NCBI RefSeq assembly: GCF_002162375.1
Contig: NZ_CP021425.1
Span: 2,725,501 to 2,789,500, forward strand
From: Oleiphilus messinensis
Lineage (GTDB): Bacteria > Pseudomonadota > Gammaproteobacteria > Pseudomonadales > Oleiphilaceae
Direction: 5' to 3'
DNA length: 64,000 nucleotides
Below the pieces are notes generated by a model. That model searched no databases, was not told where the DNA came from, and saw nothing but the letters and a program-made list of their open reading frames with translations. The stretch's first letter is position 1, and the number at the start of each line of letters is the position of its first letter. Below, one piece after another: positions 25,613 through 35,107 of the stretch. Both the position numbers and the translations under genes were made by a program.

Positions 25613-25630
25613 GATAGCATATGTGCTATC
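25613..25630. promoter_or_regulatory. Palindrome at the toxin-antitoxin promoter
   Basis: GATAGCATATGTGCTATC: perfect 7-bp arms (GATAGCA / TGCTATC) around a 4-base centre, 10 bases before the PIN start. Toxin-antitoxin complexes with RHH antitoxins commonly repress through such palindromes. Confidence 0.65.
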
Positions 25631-25676
25631 GCAATCAACCATGGTCGTAGAAATGTGTGTAGTGGATCGACGATTT

Positions 25677-25831
25677 TCAACTTCCTGTTGCTAAAACCGA
25701 TTGTTTCCAAAGCCCCGGAGACTCGCCAGTCTGCGACTTAAACAGCTTTGAAAAAAGCTATCGTTGGTATAACCAACTTGGTAAGCAATCTCTTTTACAG
25801 AAAGGTTTGTTGATAGTAATAGCTTTTTGGC
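25677..25831 (-). pseudogene. Relic of an AraC-family regulator (second HTH only)
   Basis: On the minus strand it reads KKLLLSTNLSVKEIAYQVGY, then TNDSFF. After a one-base shift in a run of six T it reads SKLFKSQTGESPGLWKQ and a stop. This is the last 50 or so residues of an AraC-type DNA-binding domain (xxIAxxVGYxDxSxFSKxFKxxTGxSP). A stop precedes it and no N-terminal part remains. It is a decayed gene fragment between the toxin-antitoxin pair and the nitroreductase gene. Confidence 0.82.
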
Positions 25832-25841
25832 TTAATTATAG

Positions 25842-26510
25842 CTAGCCATAAAAGGTCACCACTTCTCCCATGTCTGCTCGTTCTGTTTTTAATCGATTCA
25901 CAGGATTCTCATAATTCCCATAGCCTACAGCCATACCAGCAAACAACATTTGCTCTTCCTCTAGTTTCAAAAATTTCCCCACCGTGTTGGGATAAAGTGC
26001 CCAGCACTCCTGAGCACAGCTATCTAAGCCTTCCGCTTTCAGCAACAGCATAATGGTTTGCATGATCATGCCTAAATCCGACCATTGGGGTGATCCCATA
26101 CTGCGATCAATGGTAAAAAACAGCCCCATCGGCGCGCCGAAGAATTCAAAATTTCTTAAGAACCATGCTTGCCTGGCGGCTTTGTCTTTTCGCGGAATAC
26201 CTAACTGACCATACAGGGCTTCGCCAATCTGAAAACGTCGCTCTCGATAGGGGGATTTTAAATTAGGTGGATAGATGTCGTATTCTGGCTGTTCCGCAGC
26301 ATCGGCATTGTTCAATCGCGAATGCATGGTCGCTTTGAGTCGATTAATTGAGTCACCATTAACGACATGAATGTTCCATGGCTGTAGATTCCCCCCGGAG
26401 GGGGCTCGTAGTGCATAGGTTAGAACTTTTTCGATCAGCGCTACGGGTACTTCCTTGTCATGGTAATCCCTGACAGATTGTCGGTCATCCACTATATTAT
26501 AGATATTCAT
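25842..26510 (-). CDS. Nitroreductase-family protein
   Basis: An FMN oxidoreductase of 222 residues. DDRQSVRDYHDKEVP is the family start, with the Arg/Ser that bind FMN. APSGGNLQPWNIHVVNGDS is the second FMN loop, and LGMIMQTIMLLLKAEGLDSC is the long central helix. AVGYGNYENPVNRLKTER is the C-terminal FMN site. I chose the ATG at 26510, which follows AAGGA; a start at 26534 is poor. It is the last gene of the operon that starts at 36688 and may reduce a pathway intermediate with electrons from NAD(P)H or ferredoxin. Confidence 0.9.
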   Translation of the reverse strand: MNIYNIVDDRQSVRDYHDKEVPVALIEKVLTYALRAPSGGNLQPWNIHVVNGDSINRLKATMHSRLNNADAAEQPEYDIYPPNLKSPYRERRFQIGEALYGQLGIPRKDKAARQAWFLRNFEFFGAPMGLFFTIDRSMGSPQWSDLGMIMQTIMLLLKAEGLDSCAQECWALYPNTVGKFLKLEEEQMLFAGMAVGYGNYENPVNRLKTERADMGEVVTFYG

Positions 26511-26542
26511 TTCGTTTCCTTTGGTTCGTGTCAAATAGCGAA

Positions 26543-27316
26543 CTAGCTTTCTACGAATGCGCGTTCGATGACGTATTCACCGGGTGCATGGCTTGTGCCT
26601 TCTATGAAACCGCGCTTTTCCAGTATCTCGACCAGATCTTTCAACATACTCGGGCTGCCGCAGATCATCACGCGGTCATCTTCCGGATTCAGGTCTGGCA
26701 AACCAATATCTTCACTTAACTGTCCATTTTCGATGAGGTCAGTTAACCGGCCCTGGTTGTCAAAATCTTCTCGCGTTACGGTGGGGTAGTAAATTAGTTG
26801 ATCCTGTATGGCTTCCCCAAAATATTCATGATCGGGTAACTCTTTAGTGATGTAGTCACGATAGCCGAGTTCGCTTTTCCAGCGGACTCCGTGCACGAGA
26901 ATGATTTTCTCATAGGCTTCAAAATATTCCGGGTCGCGGATAACGCTCAGAAACGGTGCTAATCCAGTACCTGTCGACAGTAGATAAAGGTTTTTACCAG
27001 GTTTTAGGTTGTCGATAATCAAAGAACCTGTAGGCTTGCGACTTACGAATATACTATCGCCCACTTCAAGGTGTTGCAGACGAGACGTCAATGGACCATC
27101 AGGCACTTTGATACTGTAAAATTCCAAATGCTCTTCATAGTGACCACTTACAACACTATAGGCCCGCATCAGCGGTTTGCCCTCGACCTCAAGGCCAATC
27201 ATGACGAATTGACCGCTCTTAAACCGCAAAGACGGATCGCGAGTTGTCTTAAAGCTGAATAAGGTATCGTTCCAGTGATGCACGGATAAAACGGTTTCAT
27301 TGTTGAATGCTGCCAT
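26543..27316 (-). CDS. fpr: Ferredoxin--NADP reductase
   Basis: Moves electrons between NADPH and ferredoxin through FAD. The 257-residue length and layout match bacterial Fpr. MRAYSVVSGHYEEHLEFYSI is the FAD-binding R-x-Y-S block. TGTGLAPFLSVIRD is the NADP pyrophosphate loop, VMICGSPSMLKDL the C-terminal NADP site, and the protein ends in EYVIERAFVES, as Fpr proteins do. GAGGT precedes the ATG at 27316. It lies directly after the ferredoxin gene (26 bases), so the two probably form one electron chain. The partner oxidoreductase could be the molybdopterin enzyme upstream in the operon. Confidence 0.9.
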   Translation of the reverse strand: MAAFNNETVLSVHHWNDTLFSFKTTRDPSLRFKSGQFVMIGLEVEGKPLMRAYSVVSGHYEEHLEFYSIKVPDGPLTSRLQHLEVGDSIFVSRKPTGSLIIDNLKPGKNLYLLSTGTGLAPFLSVIRDPEYFEAYEKIILVHGVRWKSELGYRDYITKELPDHEYFGEAIQDQLIYYPTVTREDFDNQGRLTDLIENGQLSEDIGLPDLNPEDDRVMICGSPSMLKDLVEILEKRGFIEGTSHAPGEYVIERAFVES

Positions 27317-27342
27317 TGTTATTACCTCATATTGATGCCCAC

Positions 27343-27681
27343 TCAGGCACCATTTCGATCCAGTTTTTTAAGTTTACCTTCAACCCCGGCCCATTCTGCA
27401 TTGTCTGGCATGGCGTCTTTTTTTTCAGTAATCACGGTCCAGTTAGGGTGGGCTGCCAATTTGGCATTGAGCACAATCATGTGTTGCTGGTCAGCAGGCA
27501 CTTCATCTTCTGCTGCAATCGCGTCAATCGGACATTCCGGTTCGCACAAAGCGCAGTCAATGCATTCGTCCGGGTCGATGACCAGGAAGTTTGGCCCCTC
27601 GTAAAAGCAATCAACCGGGCAGACCGCGACGCAGTCGGTGTGCTTACATTGGATACAGTCTTCGAGTACAACAAAAGTCAT
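27343..27681 (-). CDS. fdxA: 7Fe ferredoxin (FdxA type)
   Basis: A 112-residue ferredoxin carrying a [3Fe-4S] and a [4Fe-4S] cluster. [18 protein letters not shown] and [15 protein letters not shown] contain the expected Cys sets, and [13 protein letters not shown] joins them. The tail of about 50 residues ([12 protein letters not shown] and onward) is typical of FdxA. AAGGAAG precedes the ATG at 27681. It follows the fadJ C-terminal half by 23 bases and precedes the ferredoxin reductase gene. A dedicated ferredoxin and reductase in a beta-oxidation-like operon is unusual. Confidence 0.93.
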   Translation of the reverse strand: MTFVVLEDCIQCKHTDCVAVCPVDCFYEGPNFLVIDPDECIDCALCEPECPIDAIAAEDEVPADQQHMIVLNAKLAAHPNWTVITEKKDAMPDNAEWAGVEGKLKKLDRNGA

Positions 27682-27704
27682 GATGAGTCTTCCTTCTTGT
27701 AAGT

Positions 27705-28469
27705 TCAGCTCGCTGGAATTTCAAAGCGGGTGTTACTGATTTGATCTTTTAATATGGTTGGAGGCAAAAAGCGGTCGCCATAGCGCTGGGCCAACTCGTG
27801 GGATCTTTCGATGAATCCGGCTATGCCATAGGCATTCACAAACTGCACAACGCCGCCAGACCAAGGGGCGAAACCGATGCCAAAGACGGAGCCGATATTC
27901 GCATCTTCGACAGATTTGATGACCCCTTCCTCGATGGCTCGGAGAGCTTCGCAAATCTGGGCAAATAACAACCGATCTTTAATCTCGTTGAAGTCGATTT
28001 GTTTATCGGCTTGGCTATAGTGGTTTTTCAATTCCGGCCAAAACGTCTTCTTGCCATTTGTCGGGTAGTCATAGAATCCTTTGCGGGCGGCTTTTCCTGG
28101 ACGTTTGAATTCATCCAACATCTGACTCAATACCGCATAGGCCGGATGCTCACTTGCCTCTTTACCGGATGCTTGTTGATCTTGAAGTTGTTGATCGAGT
28201 ATCTCTTTAAACAAACGAATGCTGATTTCATCAGTGATCGCTAAAGGGCCTATCGGCATACCTGTGTCGGTTGCGGCACGATCAATAGTCCAAGGATAGA
28301 TGCCTTCACTAAGTAGGGTGACACCTTCACTGATGAATGTACTGAAGACACGGCTGGTGAAAAAGCCCCTGCTATCGTTGACGACAATGGGTACTTTGCC
28401 AAGTTGAATGACGAAATCAAAGGCTTTCGCGAGGGTTTCCTGAGAGGTTTTCGCGCCTTTAATAATTTC
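27705..28469 (-). pseudogene. fadJ: C-terminal part of an IS-interrupted FadJ-type protein
   Basis: This reads in frame from the IS junction: EIIKGAKTSQETLAKAFDFV and onward through TDTGMPIGPLAITDEISIRL to a normal end ([13 protein letters not shown]). It is the C-terminal 3-hydroxyacyl-CoA dehydrogenase region of the multifunctional beta-oxidation alpha subunit. The open frame begins at the target-site duplication and has no ribosome site of its own; an internal ATG at 28259 could start a fragment. The native protein, rebuilt by removing the IS and one duplicate, is 718 residues, a normal length for FadB/FadJ. Confidence 0.9.
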
Positions 28470-30012
28470 CTAAAGTTTAGAGTTTCAGAGGAAAGAATTC
28501 GAACCCAGTAAGACAAAATGATTGACTTTGCGACAGGCTTCGCGCTGCCGCGCCTTATAAGACTTTTTAAAACCATAGTTTTATAAGGCGCGGCCTTCAG
28601 AACGAAAAACGATTAAATTCTGGAGGCCGCTATGGACGCTAAGGGATACGGCAATATCCCCGAGATCCTGTTTGATTGGATCACATTTTTGGTTAAAGCT
28701 CTACCCCTACGTTCAGTACCCACCTTTATTGAGTTACTGATTGGGGCGATGCTCACGCCAACAGGGTTTGTCACTGATGCCTGGTTGATGGTGGCAATGA
28801 AGCGTCACTGGAGCAGTTATTTCAAGTGGTTGCAAAAGGGAAAGTGGTCATGGGTTGCACTCGCGCAACAGCTGGGTCAGTTACTGACTCAATGGTGTCC
28901 CAATGAACAGTGGTATTTGGCCATTGATGATACCTTGGTGCTAAGGAGTTCCAAGAAAGCACCCAGTAGTCAGTTTCATCACATGCATGGTAACAAGGCC
29001 AACCGCCCGCAATTTGTTCGCGGCCAGTGTTGGGTCAGTTTATCAGCGATTGTTAAGGGGCAGAAACAAGCCTGGTCGATCCCACTGATCTCGCGCTTAA
29101 CGCGAGCCTGCGGGAACGGTAACAAGCTGGTAACGGCAGGCATTTTACTTCGCGTGATGAGGTCATTTTTTACCGGGGCCACTGTCCTGATGGATAGCTG
29201 GTATATGCGGGGTACGCTGATTGCCTCCCTTCAAGGTATGGGGTATCACGTTATCGGGCAAGTCCGAAAGGATACCGCCTTATACGATGTTCCAGAACGA
29301 ACCGGGAAAAGAGGACGCCCTCGAAAGTACGGAGAGAAATACACACCAGAGCGAGTCACTAACCTGGAAGAGACTTGCGCCAATGTCACGATCTATGGAC
29401 GACAGCAGTCACTGAGGTATCGAACAGTGATAGCCAAAGCCCGCTTTTTAGATGGGCAGCTCGTAAAGGTTGTGTGGGTGCAGTTTGAAAACGAAGACGG
29501 TAGCTTAAAACCTGCCCGGCTCTTGTTGACGACTCGAACGAATATGTCGGGCATCGACATCATAAAAGCCTACGCCAAGCGCTGGAGTATTGAGCCCATG
29601 TTCCATCAGTTAAAGAATCGCTGGGGCTGGAATGAGACTTGGCAGCAATCCAGACAGGTGCTGCATCGGTGGGTTCAGATCATCTCTCTCAGCTATGCGC
29701 TGGTGCAGTTGCTCACTTATTGGAAAGAGTCGGCAGGTCAAGAAATGCACTTGGACATCCCTTGGCGCAAACATGCGCCGATTACGGCGGGACTGGTTCG
29801 GTTAAAGCTGCAACGGAATTTACAGCAAGTTGCCGTGAGGGATTGGTGGGACGTAAAGTCTCGAATATTTAAACCGCCAGCGAGGGCTATTGAGTAGTAT
29901 AAAGACTCTCGCTAGCGAAAAGCCGCCTAGAATAAGGCGGGTAGAAGAGAAAGCAGAATTTATCCGGTCAGAAATCAGGACTGGAGGATCATGCTCAAAC
30001 TCTAAACTTTAG
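28470..30012 (+). mobile_element. IS4-superfamily insertion sequence inside fadJ
   Basis: A 1543-bp element. Its ends are 16-bp perfect inverted repeats (CTAAAGTTTAGAGTTT at 28470 and its complement ending at 30012). The flanking 7-bp target duplication TAATTTC is at 28463-28469 and 30013-30019. Removing the element and one TAATTTC restores an unbroken fadJ frame. It carries one transposase gene on the plus strand, opposite to fadJ. Intact ends, an intact transposase and a perfect duplication point to a recent insertion. Confidence 0.95.
28632..29897 (+). CDS. IS4-superfamily DDE transposase
   Basis: A 421-residue DDE transposase. WYLAIDDTLVLR holds the first Asp. ATVLMDSWYMRG holds the second. 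YAKRWSIEPMFHQLKNRWGW carries the Y-(2)-R-(3)-E-(6)-K signature with the catalytic Glu. GRPRKYGEKYTPER is a basic insert seen in related transposases. The 7-bp target duplication would suit some IS4 subgroups (the ISPepr1 type), but I cannot place it exactly. The gene fills the element and appears intact. It is read on the plus strand, against the surrounding operon. Confidence 0.93.
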   Translation: MDAKGYGNIPEILFDWITFLVKALPLRSVPTFIELLIGAMLTPTGFVTDAWLMVAMKRHWSSYFKWLQKGKWSWVALAQQLGQLLTQWCPNEQWYLAIDDTLVLRSSKKAPSSQFHHMHGNKANRPQFVRGQCWVSLSAIVKGQKQAWSIPLISRLTRACGNGNKLVTAGILLRVMRSFFTGATVLMDSWYMRGTLIASLQGMGYHVIGQVRKDTALYDVPERTGKRGRPRKYGEKYTPERVTNLEETCANVTIYGRQQSLRYRTVIAKARFLDGQLVKVVWVQFENEDGSLKPARLLLTTRTNMSGIDIIKAYAKRWSIEPMFHQLKNRWGWNETWQQSRQVLHRWVQIISLSYALVQLLTYWKESAGQEMHLDIPWRKHAPITAGLVRLKLQRNLQQVAVRDWWDVKSRIFKPPARAIE

Positions 30013-31411
30013 TAATTTCTACCAGTTGCATTTTTTCAACGGGTGAGAAGAAGTGAAGGCCGATAAATTTATCCTGCTTTTTAACTGCTTTAGCTAAGCC
30101 AGTTATGGGCAGTGTAGACGTGTTTGAGGCAATAATGGCATCGCTTGCCAGGAATGGCTCGACCTCTTGGGTAACCGTTGCTTTGAGCTCACGTTTCTCA
30201 AATACTGCTTCAATAATCAGGTCACAACCTTGAAAATCGTTAGCATCAGTGGTTGGTTTAATGAGCCCAAGTACCTGTTCGGCTTTTTCAGTACTGATTT
30301 TTCCTTGCTTAACTTTTTTTTCCAGTATGTTTGCGGTATGTACTTTGCCTTTCTCGGCAGCTTCCAGAGTGAGGTCTTTTAAAACGACTTCAATACCTTT
30401 TGAGGCGGTTGCATGGGCGATGCCTGCGCCCATCATGCCTGCACCCAGAACACCGACCTTGCTAGCTTTCCAGTGCGGTGGGTCTTTTGGGCGGCTTCCG
30501 CCGGCTTTAATGGCGTTTAATTGAAACCAGAAGGTGTTAATCATGTTTTTCGCAACGGGACCTTTCGCCAATCGCAGAAAGTAACGACTCTCAATGGTGC
30601 TCGCTGAATCAAAGTCAACCTGAGCACCTTCAATTGCCGCAGCCAGAATGGCTTCAGGGGCAGGGTAGCAACCATGCGTTTTTTGCCGCACCATAGCAGG
30701 AGTAATTGCAGCCAGTTGCGCGATTTTGGGATGACTTGGTGTTCCACCGGGAATCTTGAACCCCTTTGTATCCCAGGGCTGTGTAGCTGAAGGGGTGGCC
30801 TTGATCCATTTTTTTGCGTTCGTAATCAGGGCATCGGTGGAGTCTACCATCTGCTGAATCAATCCTGTCTTGAGTGCATCTTCAGGCTTGATGATCCTGC
30901 CTTCTGTCAGGTAGGGTAGAGCTACTTGTAAACCAAGAAGGCGCACCATTCGCGTAATGCCGCCACCGCCAGGCAGTAGACCAAGTGATGATTCCGGTAA
31001 GCCTAGTTGAATCTTTGGTTTGTTGAGACAGATGCGGTAATGACAGGCCAGAACCAACTCAAATCCGCCACCCAATGCACTGCCATTGATGGCCGCTACG
31101 ACCGGTTTACCCAGTGTTTCAAGTCGACGCATCTGTTTCTTGGTGTCTTCGATGATGTCAAAAAACATCTGTGCGTTATCTTTATTTATATTCGTGATCT
31201 CATTGAGATCACCGCCCGCAAAGAACGTGGATTTTGCCGAAGTGAGGATAATTCCGGAAATTTGATCTTTTTCAAGTTCGAGCCGATCAATGGTGCTTTT
31301 CATCGCTTCCCGGTAAGCGGCGTTCATGGTGTTGGCAGACTGATTTGGCATGTCCATGGTTAACGTGACAATCTTGTCTGCGTCAATTTCGTATGAAATT
31401 ACATCCGTCAT
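30002..31411 (-). pseudogene. fadJ: N-terminal part of an IS-interrupted FadJ-type protein
   Basis: The multifunctional alpha subunit of beta-oxidation normally hydrates enoyl-CoA and oxidises 3-hydroxyacyl-CoA. This part holds the whole crotonase domain: TFFAGGDLNEI as first oxyanion loop, AAINGSALGGGFELVLACHY as the second, and GLPESSLGLLPGGGGITRMV with the two catalytic Glu positions. It also holds the start of the NAD-binding domain (KVGVLGAGMMGAGIAHATAS). The frame ends with ...FFSPVEKMQLVEITKV and a stop contributed by the IS terminal repeat. GAGGA precedes the ATG at 31411. A truncated hydratase-only protein of 469 residues could still be made. Confidence 0.93.
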
Positions 31412-31415
31412 GATC

Positions 31416-32633
31416 TTAGTCCTCTATGAATCGCTCGATTATGGTGGCAATACCCATACCGCCGCCGACGCAGAGGGTGGCCAGACCACGGTTTAAATCC
31501 CGTCGTTCTAATTCATCCAACAGAGTGCCAAGAATCATAGCACCGGTTGCACCCAGGGGGTGGCCCAGTGCTATCGCACCGCCATTGACGTTTACTTTGT
31601 CCGAGTCAATATTCAGTTCGCGAATGAAACGTAAAACGACGGACGCAAAAGCTTCATTGACTTCAAAAAGATCAATGTCCTCAACGGTGAGCCCTGCTTT
31701 ATTCAAGGCTTTTTTTGCCGCCGGTGCAGGGCCGGTGAGCATAATGGTGGGATCGGTACTGCAAACCGCAACAGAAAGGATCTTGGCGCGTGGCAATACG
31801 CCCAATTCTTCGCCTTTTTCTTTGGATCCAACCAGCACCAGTGCTGCGCCATCAACGATACCAGAGGAATTGCCTGCGTGGTGAACATGGTTGATCTGTT
31901 CCAAGCCTGGGTATTTCGATAGCGCCACGGTGTCGTAGCCCATATCGCCCATCGCTTCAAATGACGGTTTCAGTGTTTTTAAGTCTTCAACGGTAGTGCC
32001 TGGGCGAAGAAATTCATCTTCCGCCAAAATGGTCAGGCCATTTTGATCGATGACAGGAATGATAGATTGTTTGAAGTAGCCCGCTTTTTGAGCCGCGGTC
32101 GCTTTGGCTTGTGACTCAACGGCAAATTTATCTGCAGCTTCGCGACTGATTCCTTCGATTGTGGCAATAATATCGGCACCAATCCCTTGAGGGACAAAGT
32201 GGGTGGTGAAGTTGGTCGCTGGGTCCATCGCCCACGGGCCGCCATCCGAGGTCATCGGTACGCGAGACATCGATTCAACGCCCCCACAGACGATCAGATC
32301 TTCCCATCCGGATTTTACTTTTTGGGCGGCAATATTCACCGCTTCCAGACCGGATGCACAAAAGCGATTTAGATGCATGCCTGCCACATCCCAGTCCCAT
32401 CCCGCGGCAAGGGCGGCAGTCTTCGCGATATTGCCACCCTGGTCTCCGAGCGGGGTCACACAACCCAAGATGACGTCATCTACTTGGGCTGTATCAAAAT
32501 TGTTGTTGCGCTGGGTCAGTGCTGTCATTAGTGTGGTGAGTAAGGTTATTGGCTTCACTTCATGCAATGAACCTTCTTTCTTACCCTTTCCTCGAGGTGT
32601 TCTGATGGCGTCGAAAATATAGGCGTCTGACAT
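31416..32633 (-). CDS. Acetyl-CoA C-acyltransferase (thiolase)
   Basis: Cleaves 3-ketoacyl-CoA with CoA in the last step of beta-oxidation. The 405-residue product has the acyl-enzyme Cys in [15 protein letters not shown] near residue 92. The histidine motif is [17 protein letters not shown], and the second Cys is in [14 protein letters not shown] at the C-terminus. I chose the ATG at 32633 (GAGGA 6-7 bases upstream) over a longer frame start at 32669. The fadJ start lies 4 bases after the stop, so the pair is coupled as in fadBA-type operons. Confidence 0.95.
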   Translation of the reverse strand: MSDAYIFDAIRTPRGKGKKEGSLHEVKPITLLTTLMTALTQRNNNFDTAQVDDVILGCVTPLGDQGGNIAKTAALAAGWDWDVAGMHLNRFCASGLEAVNIAAQKVKSGWEDLIVCGGVESMSRVPMTSDGGPWAMDPATNFTTHFVPQGIGADIIATIEGISREAADKFAVESQAKATAAQKAGYFKQSIIPVIDQNGLTILAEDEFLRPGTTVEDLKTLKPSFEAMGDMGYDTVALSKYPGLEQINHVHHAGNSSGIVDGAALVLVGSKEKGEELGVLPRAKILSVAVCSTDPTIMLTGPAPAAKKALNKAGLTVEDIDLFEVNEAFASVVLRFIRELNIDSDKVNVNGGAIALGHPLGATGAMILGTLLDELERRDLNRGLATLCVGGGMGIATIIERFIED

Positions 32634-32689
32634 GACAATTCCTCTTGATTTCTTTTTGTTTGCTATCAAATGCTTAGATCAGTTTGTCT

Positions 32690-34948
32690 TCAGGCGCTGA
32701 GCTTCTCGATATTGACCGGCACGGATTTATGTAAAGGCGTGCGATGAATCGGGTCGCAGTGATCAAGCCCGGTAATCAGGTTGATTTCCGGCCCATTGGG
32801 CGACCCTTTTTGGTAGTTGGAACCATAGCCATGAGGCATCATGAGGTAGCCTGTTCTAACTGAGTTGTCGATCTCGATAACGGCTTCAATGCTGCCGGTT
32901 TCTGAATGACACTTGACCCGGTCGCCTTTGGTCAGGTCCAAGCGCTCAGCATCCTCTGGGTGCATGCGCATAAATCCGGCGTGATCAACTTTCCGCCATT
33001 GTGGATTGCGATAAATTTGGTTGGCGTTATAGCTTCGTCGTTCACCGGCAGAGAGAATGAAGGGGTATTGTTCACTCGTAAGGTCATCTACTTTCAGCTT
33101 TTTCATGGCTTCCAGCATTTCGGGTACTTCCAGAGTGATCTTTTGCTGCGGGTTCTTGACCAGTTTCCACACATCTTCAAATCGATGTTCGGAGAAAATC
33201 AGGCCAGATCGTGCCGCCAGTATGGCTTTAAATAAATTAATCCCTTGAGTCAGCTTGTTGCCAGGGTGACCTGCACGTCTGACGGCATCAGGATATTTTT
33301 GTGCCAAGCTGAGAGTTAATGGCAGCAACACTGCCATGGATGCCGCATCATTGCCTAATGCGGGGCCCAGCGTGCGATATAAAATGGAGGCTCCGTACCG
33401 TATCTGTTTTTTATTCGTAGCCAAGGTCGCTGCCAGTGCGGCGATAAAGCCCAAGTGACTGCTGAATTGGGGTTCATGCTTCGCAATACGACTCAATATT
33501 GGGAAGCGCTTGGGTATTTCGCCCATTGCTTCCAACAGGCGTGTGTAGATTTCTGCTTCTTGTAGCGTCTCACCTTTTGCCGGGAAGAGTGGGTGACGGG
33601 CATGGAATCCGTTTTTGGGAAATTCCATGTTAAATCCGGTGAACTCCCACTTCTCAAACTGGGAGGCTGCGGGTAACACGTAATCGGCCAGTTGTGCAGT
33701 TTCTGTCATCGCGACATCAACAACAACCAGCAAGTCCAGTGATTCGAAGGCTTTTTTATGTGCTGTCGCATCAGGCCAGGTTACGGCTGGGTTACAACTA
33801 TCAACAATCATGGCGCGAATGCGACGGTCGCCCGCTTTCAGAATTTCATCGGGTAAGATATTGGGCGGGAATATACCTGATACAGGGAACATACCATGGT
33901 GAACGCTACGCTTGAATTTGGGGTTCCGCTCGTCGGTATCGCTTAGAATAGGAATTAAGGAGTCGTGCAGATTGTTACAACCTTTCTTTCCAAATTGACC
34001 TGTAATCAAAAAGAACAGCTTTTCAAAATAGCTGTTCAGCGTCGAGTGATTGGAGTGTTGAATCCCCAGATCAGCACGTACACAAGCTGACTCTGCCTGT
34101 GCAAAACCTCGTGCTACCTTTAACACATCTTCCATCGGCACATCTGCCGCTGCCACGTACTCGTCGACCGGAATGTTCAGCAGCATTTCCTTAACTGAGT
34201 CAAAACCTGTGCAATGCTCGTTCAAAAAGGCCTCATCATGTAAATTCTCACGCACAATGATCGATAACATCGCACTCAATAGATAAACATCGGTGCCGGG
34301 TTTGAGTTGTAGATGAATGTCTGCGGATTTGGCGGTTTCTGTTCGCCGTGGATCAATGACTACCATAGTCCGGTCGGGATCTTTTTTGATCTCTTTTAAC
34401 GTGTCCCTTGCATTGGGAATACCATGGGACTGAAAGGGATTGCAGCCCAGGAAAATAACGAAATCACCATGTTCCACATCTTCCGTGGTATGGCATGCCT
34501 GGCTACCGAAGAGTCGTCCATTTAACCAGAAGTCACCAGTTTTCTCCTGACCGAGCGAGTTGTAGTTGTAATAACTCTTCATGGCCGCTCGCATCTGACC
34601 GAGATAAGCACCGCCTAAATGATTTCCTTGACCACCACCGCCAGCGGTAGCGAAGGCTTCACCACCATACTGTGTGCGGATATTCAGCAAACGGGAGGCT
34701 ATTTCTGCAAGTGCGTCATCCCAACTAATTCGTGTATAACTGCCATCCGTCTGTCTTTTCAGCGGGTGTTCCAGTCGATCTTCATTGTTTTGGTAATAGT
34801 TGAGTCGCGCCGCCTTTTGACAAATGTAGCCTTGTGATAAAGGATGATCCTCGTCGCCACGGATCTTGGTAAATTTCCCGTCTTCGATATCGACCAGGAG
34901 CCCACAATTTCGTGAGCAAAGAATGCAGGCTGTTTTTTCTGTACGCAT
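32690..34948 (-). CDS. Molybdopterin-dependent oxidoreductase (bis-MGD family)
   Basis: A 752-residue cytoplasmic enzyme of the formate dehydrogenase/acetylene hydratase class. The N-terminal [4Fe-4S] set is CILCSRNCGLL plus a Cys in GYICQKAARL. Mo-pterin regions follow, such as FIFLGCNPFQSHGIPNARD and VVIDPRRTETAKSADIHLQL. The C-terminal domain (YPFILSAGERRSYNANQIY) is the usual molydopterin-dinucleotide binding fold. No Tat signal is present. ATG 34948 follows GGAGA; longer starts at 35038 would read through operator E. The reaction is unknown. It is embedded in a CoA-catabolic operon that also encodes ferredoxin and its reductase, which could take or supply electrons. Confidence 0.88.
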   Translation of the reverse strand: MRTEKTACILCSRNCGLLVDIEDGKFTKIRGDEDHPLSQGYICQKAARLNYYQNNEDRLEHPLKRQTDGSYTRISWDDALAEIASRLLNIRTQYGGEAFATAGGGGQGNHLGGAYLGQMRAAMKSYYNYNSLGQEKTGDFWLNGRLFGSQACHTTEDVEHGDFVIFLGCNPFQSHGIPNARDTLKEIKKDPDRTMVVIDPRRTETAKSADIHLQLKPGTDVYLLSAMLSIIVRENLHDEAFLNEHCTGFDSVKEMLLNIPVDEYVAAADVPMEDVLKVARGFAQAESACVRADLGIQHSNHSTLNSYFEKLFFLITGQFGKKGCNNLHDSLIPILSDTDERNPKFKRSVHHGMFPVSGIFPPNILPDEILKAGDRRIRAMIVDSCNPAVTWPDATAHKKAFESLDLLVVVDVAMTETAQLADYVLPAASQFEKWEFTGFNMEFPKNGFHARHPLFPAKGETLQEAEIYTRLLEAMGEIPKRFPILSRIAKHEPQFSSHLGFIAALAATLATNKKQIRYGASILYRTLGPALGNDAASMAVLLPLTLSLAQKYPDAVRRAGHPGNKLTQGINLFKAILAARSGLIFSEHRFEDVWKLVKNPQQKITLEVPEMLEAMKKLKVDDLTSEQYPFILSAGERRSYNANQIYRNPQWRKVDHAGFMRMHPEDAERLDLTKGDRVKCHSETGSIEAVIEIDNSVRTGYLMMPHGYGSNYQKGSPNGPEINLITGLDHCDPIHRTPLHKSVPVNIEKLSA

Positions 34949-34963
34949 GGTGGTCTCCGCGAG

Positions 34964-34979
34964 TATAACGACTGTCATA
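34964..34979. promoter_or_regulatory. Operator E (one mismatch) before the molybdopterin oxidoreductase gene
   Basis: TATAACGACTGTCATA matches TATAAC-N4-GTTATA except for one base. It ends 16 bases before the oxidoreductase start, in the gap after the acyl-CoA dehydrogenase gene. A minus-strand TATACT -10-like sequence overlaps it. It may mark an internal promoter of the operon. Confidence 0.55.
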
Positions 34980-35107
34980 ATAGTGGTGTTAAAAAAACGG
35001 CTCATAGCGCCGCCTAACGATTTTATAGGTACCAACAAAATGTTCTTAATCCGACATCAACACAATGGATGTCAGTCTCCGCAGGCATAACGACCTGTTG
35101 AGCTGTA

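Noticed and set aside
28250-28576. 108-codon minus-strand frame next to the IS
   Set aside because: Wrong-frame shadow of the FadJ C-terminal coding sequence and of the IS end; the true frame continues from 28469.
35085-35100. CATAACGACCTGTTGA, a weak resemblance to the TetR operator word
   Set aside because: Too many mismatches in both arms; kept out of the operator list.
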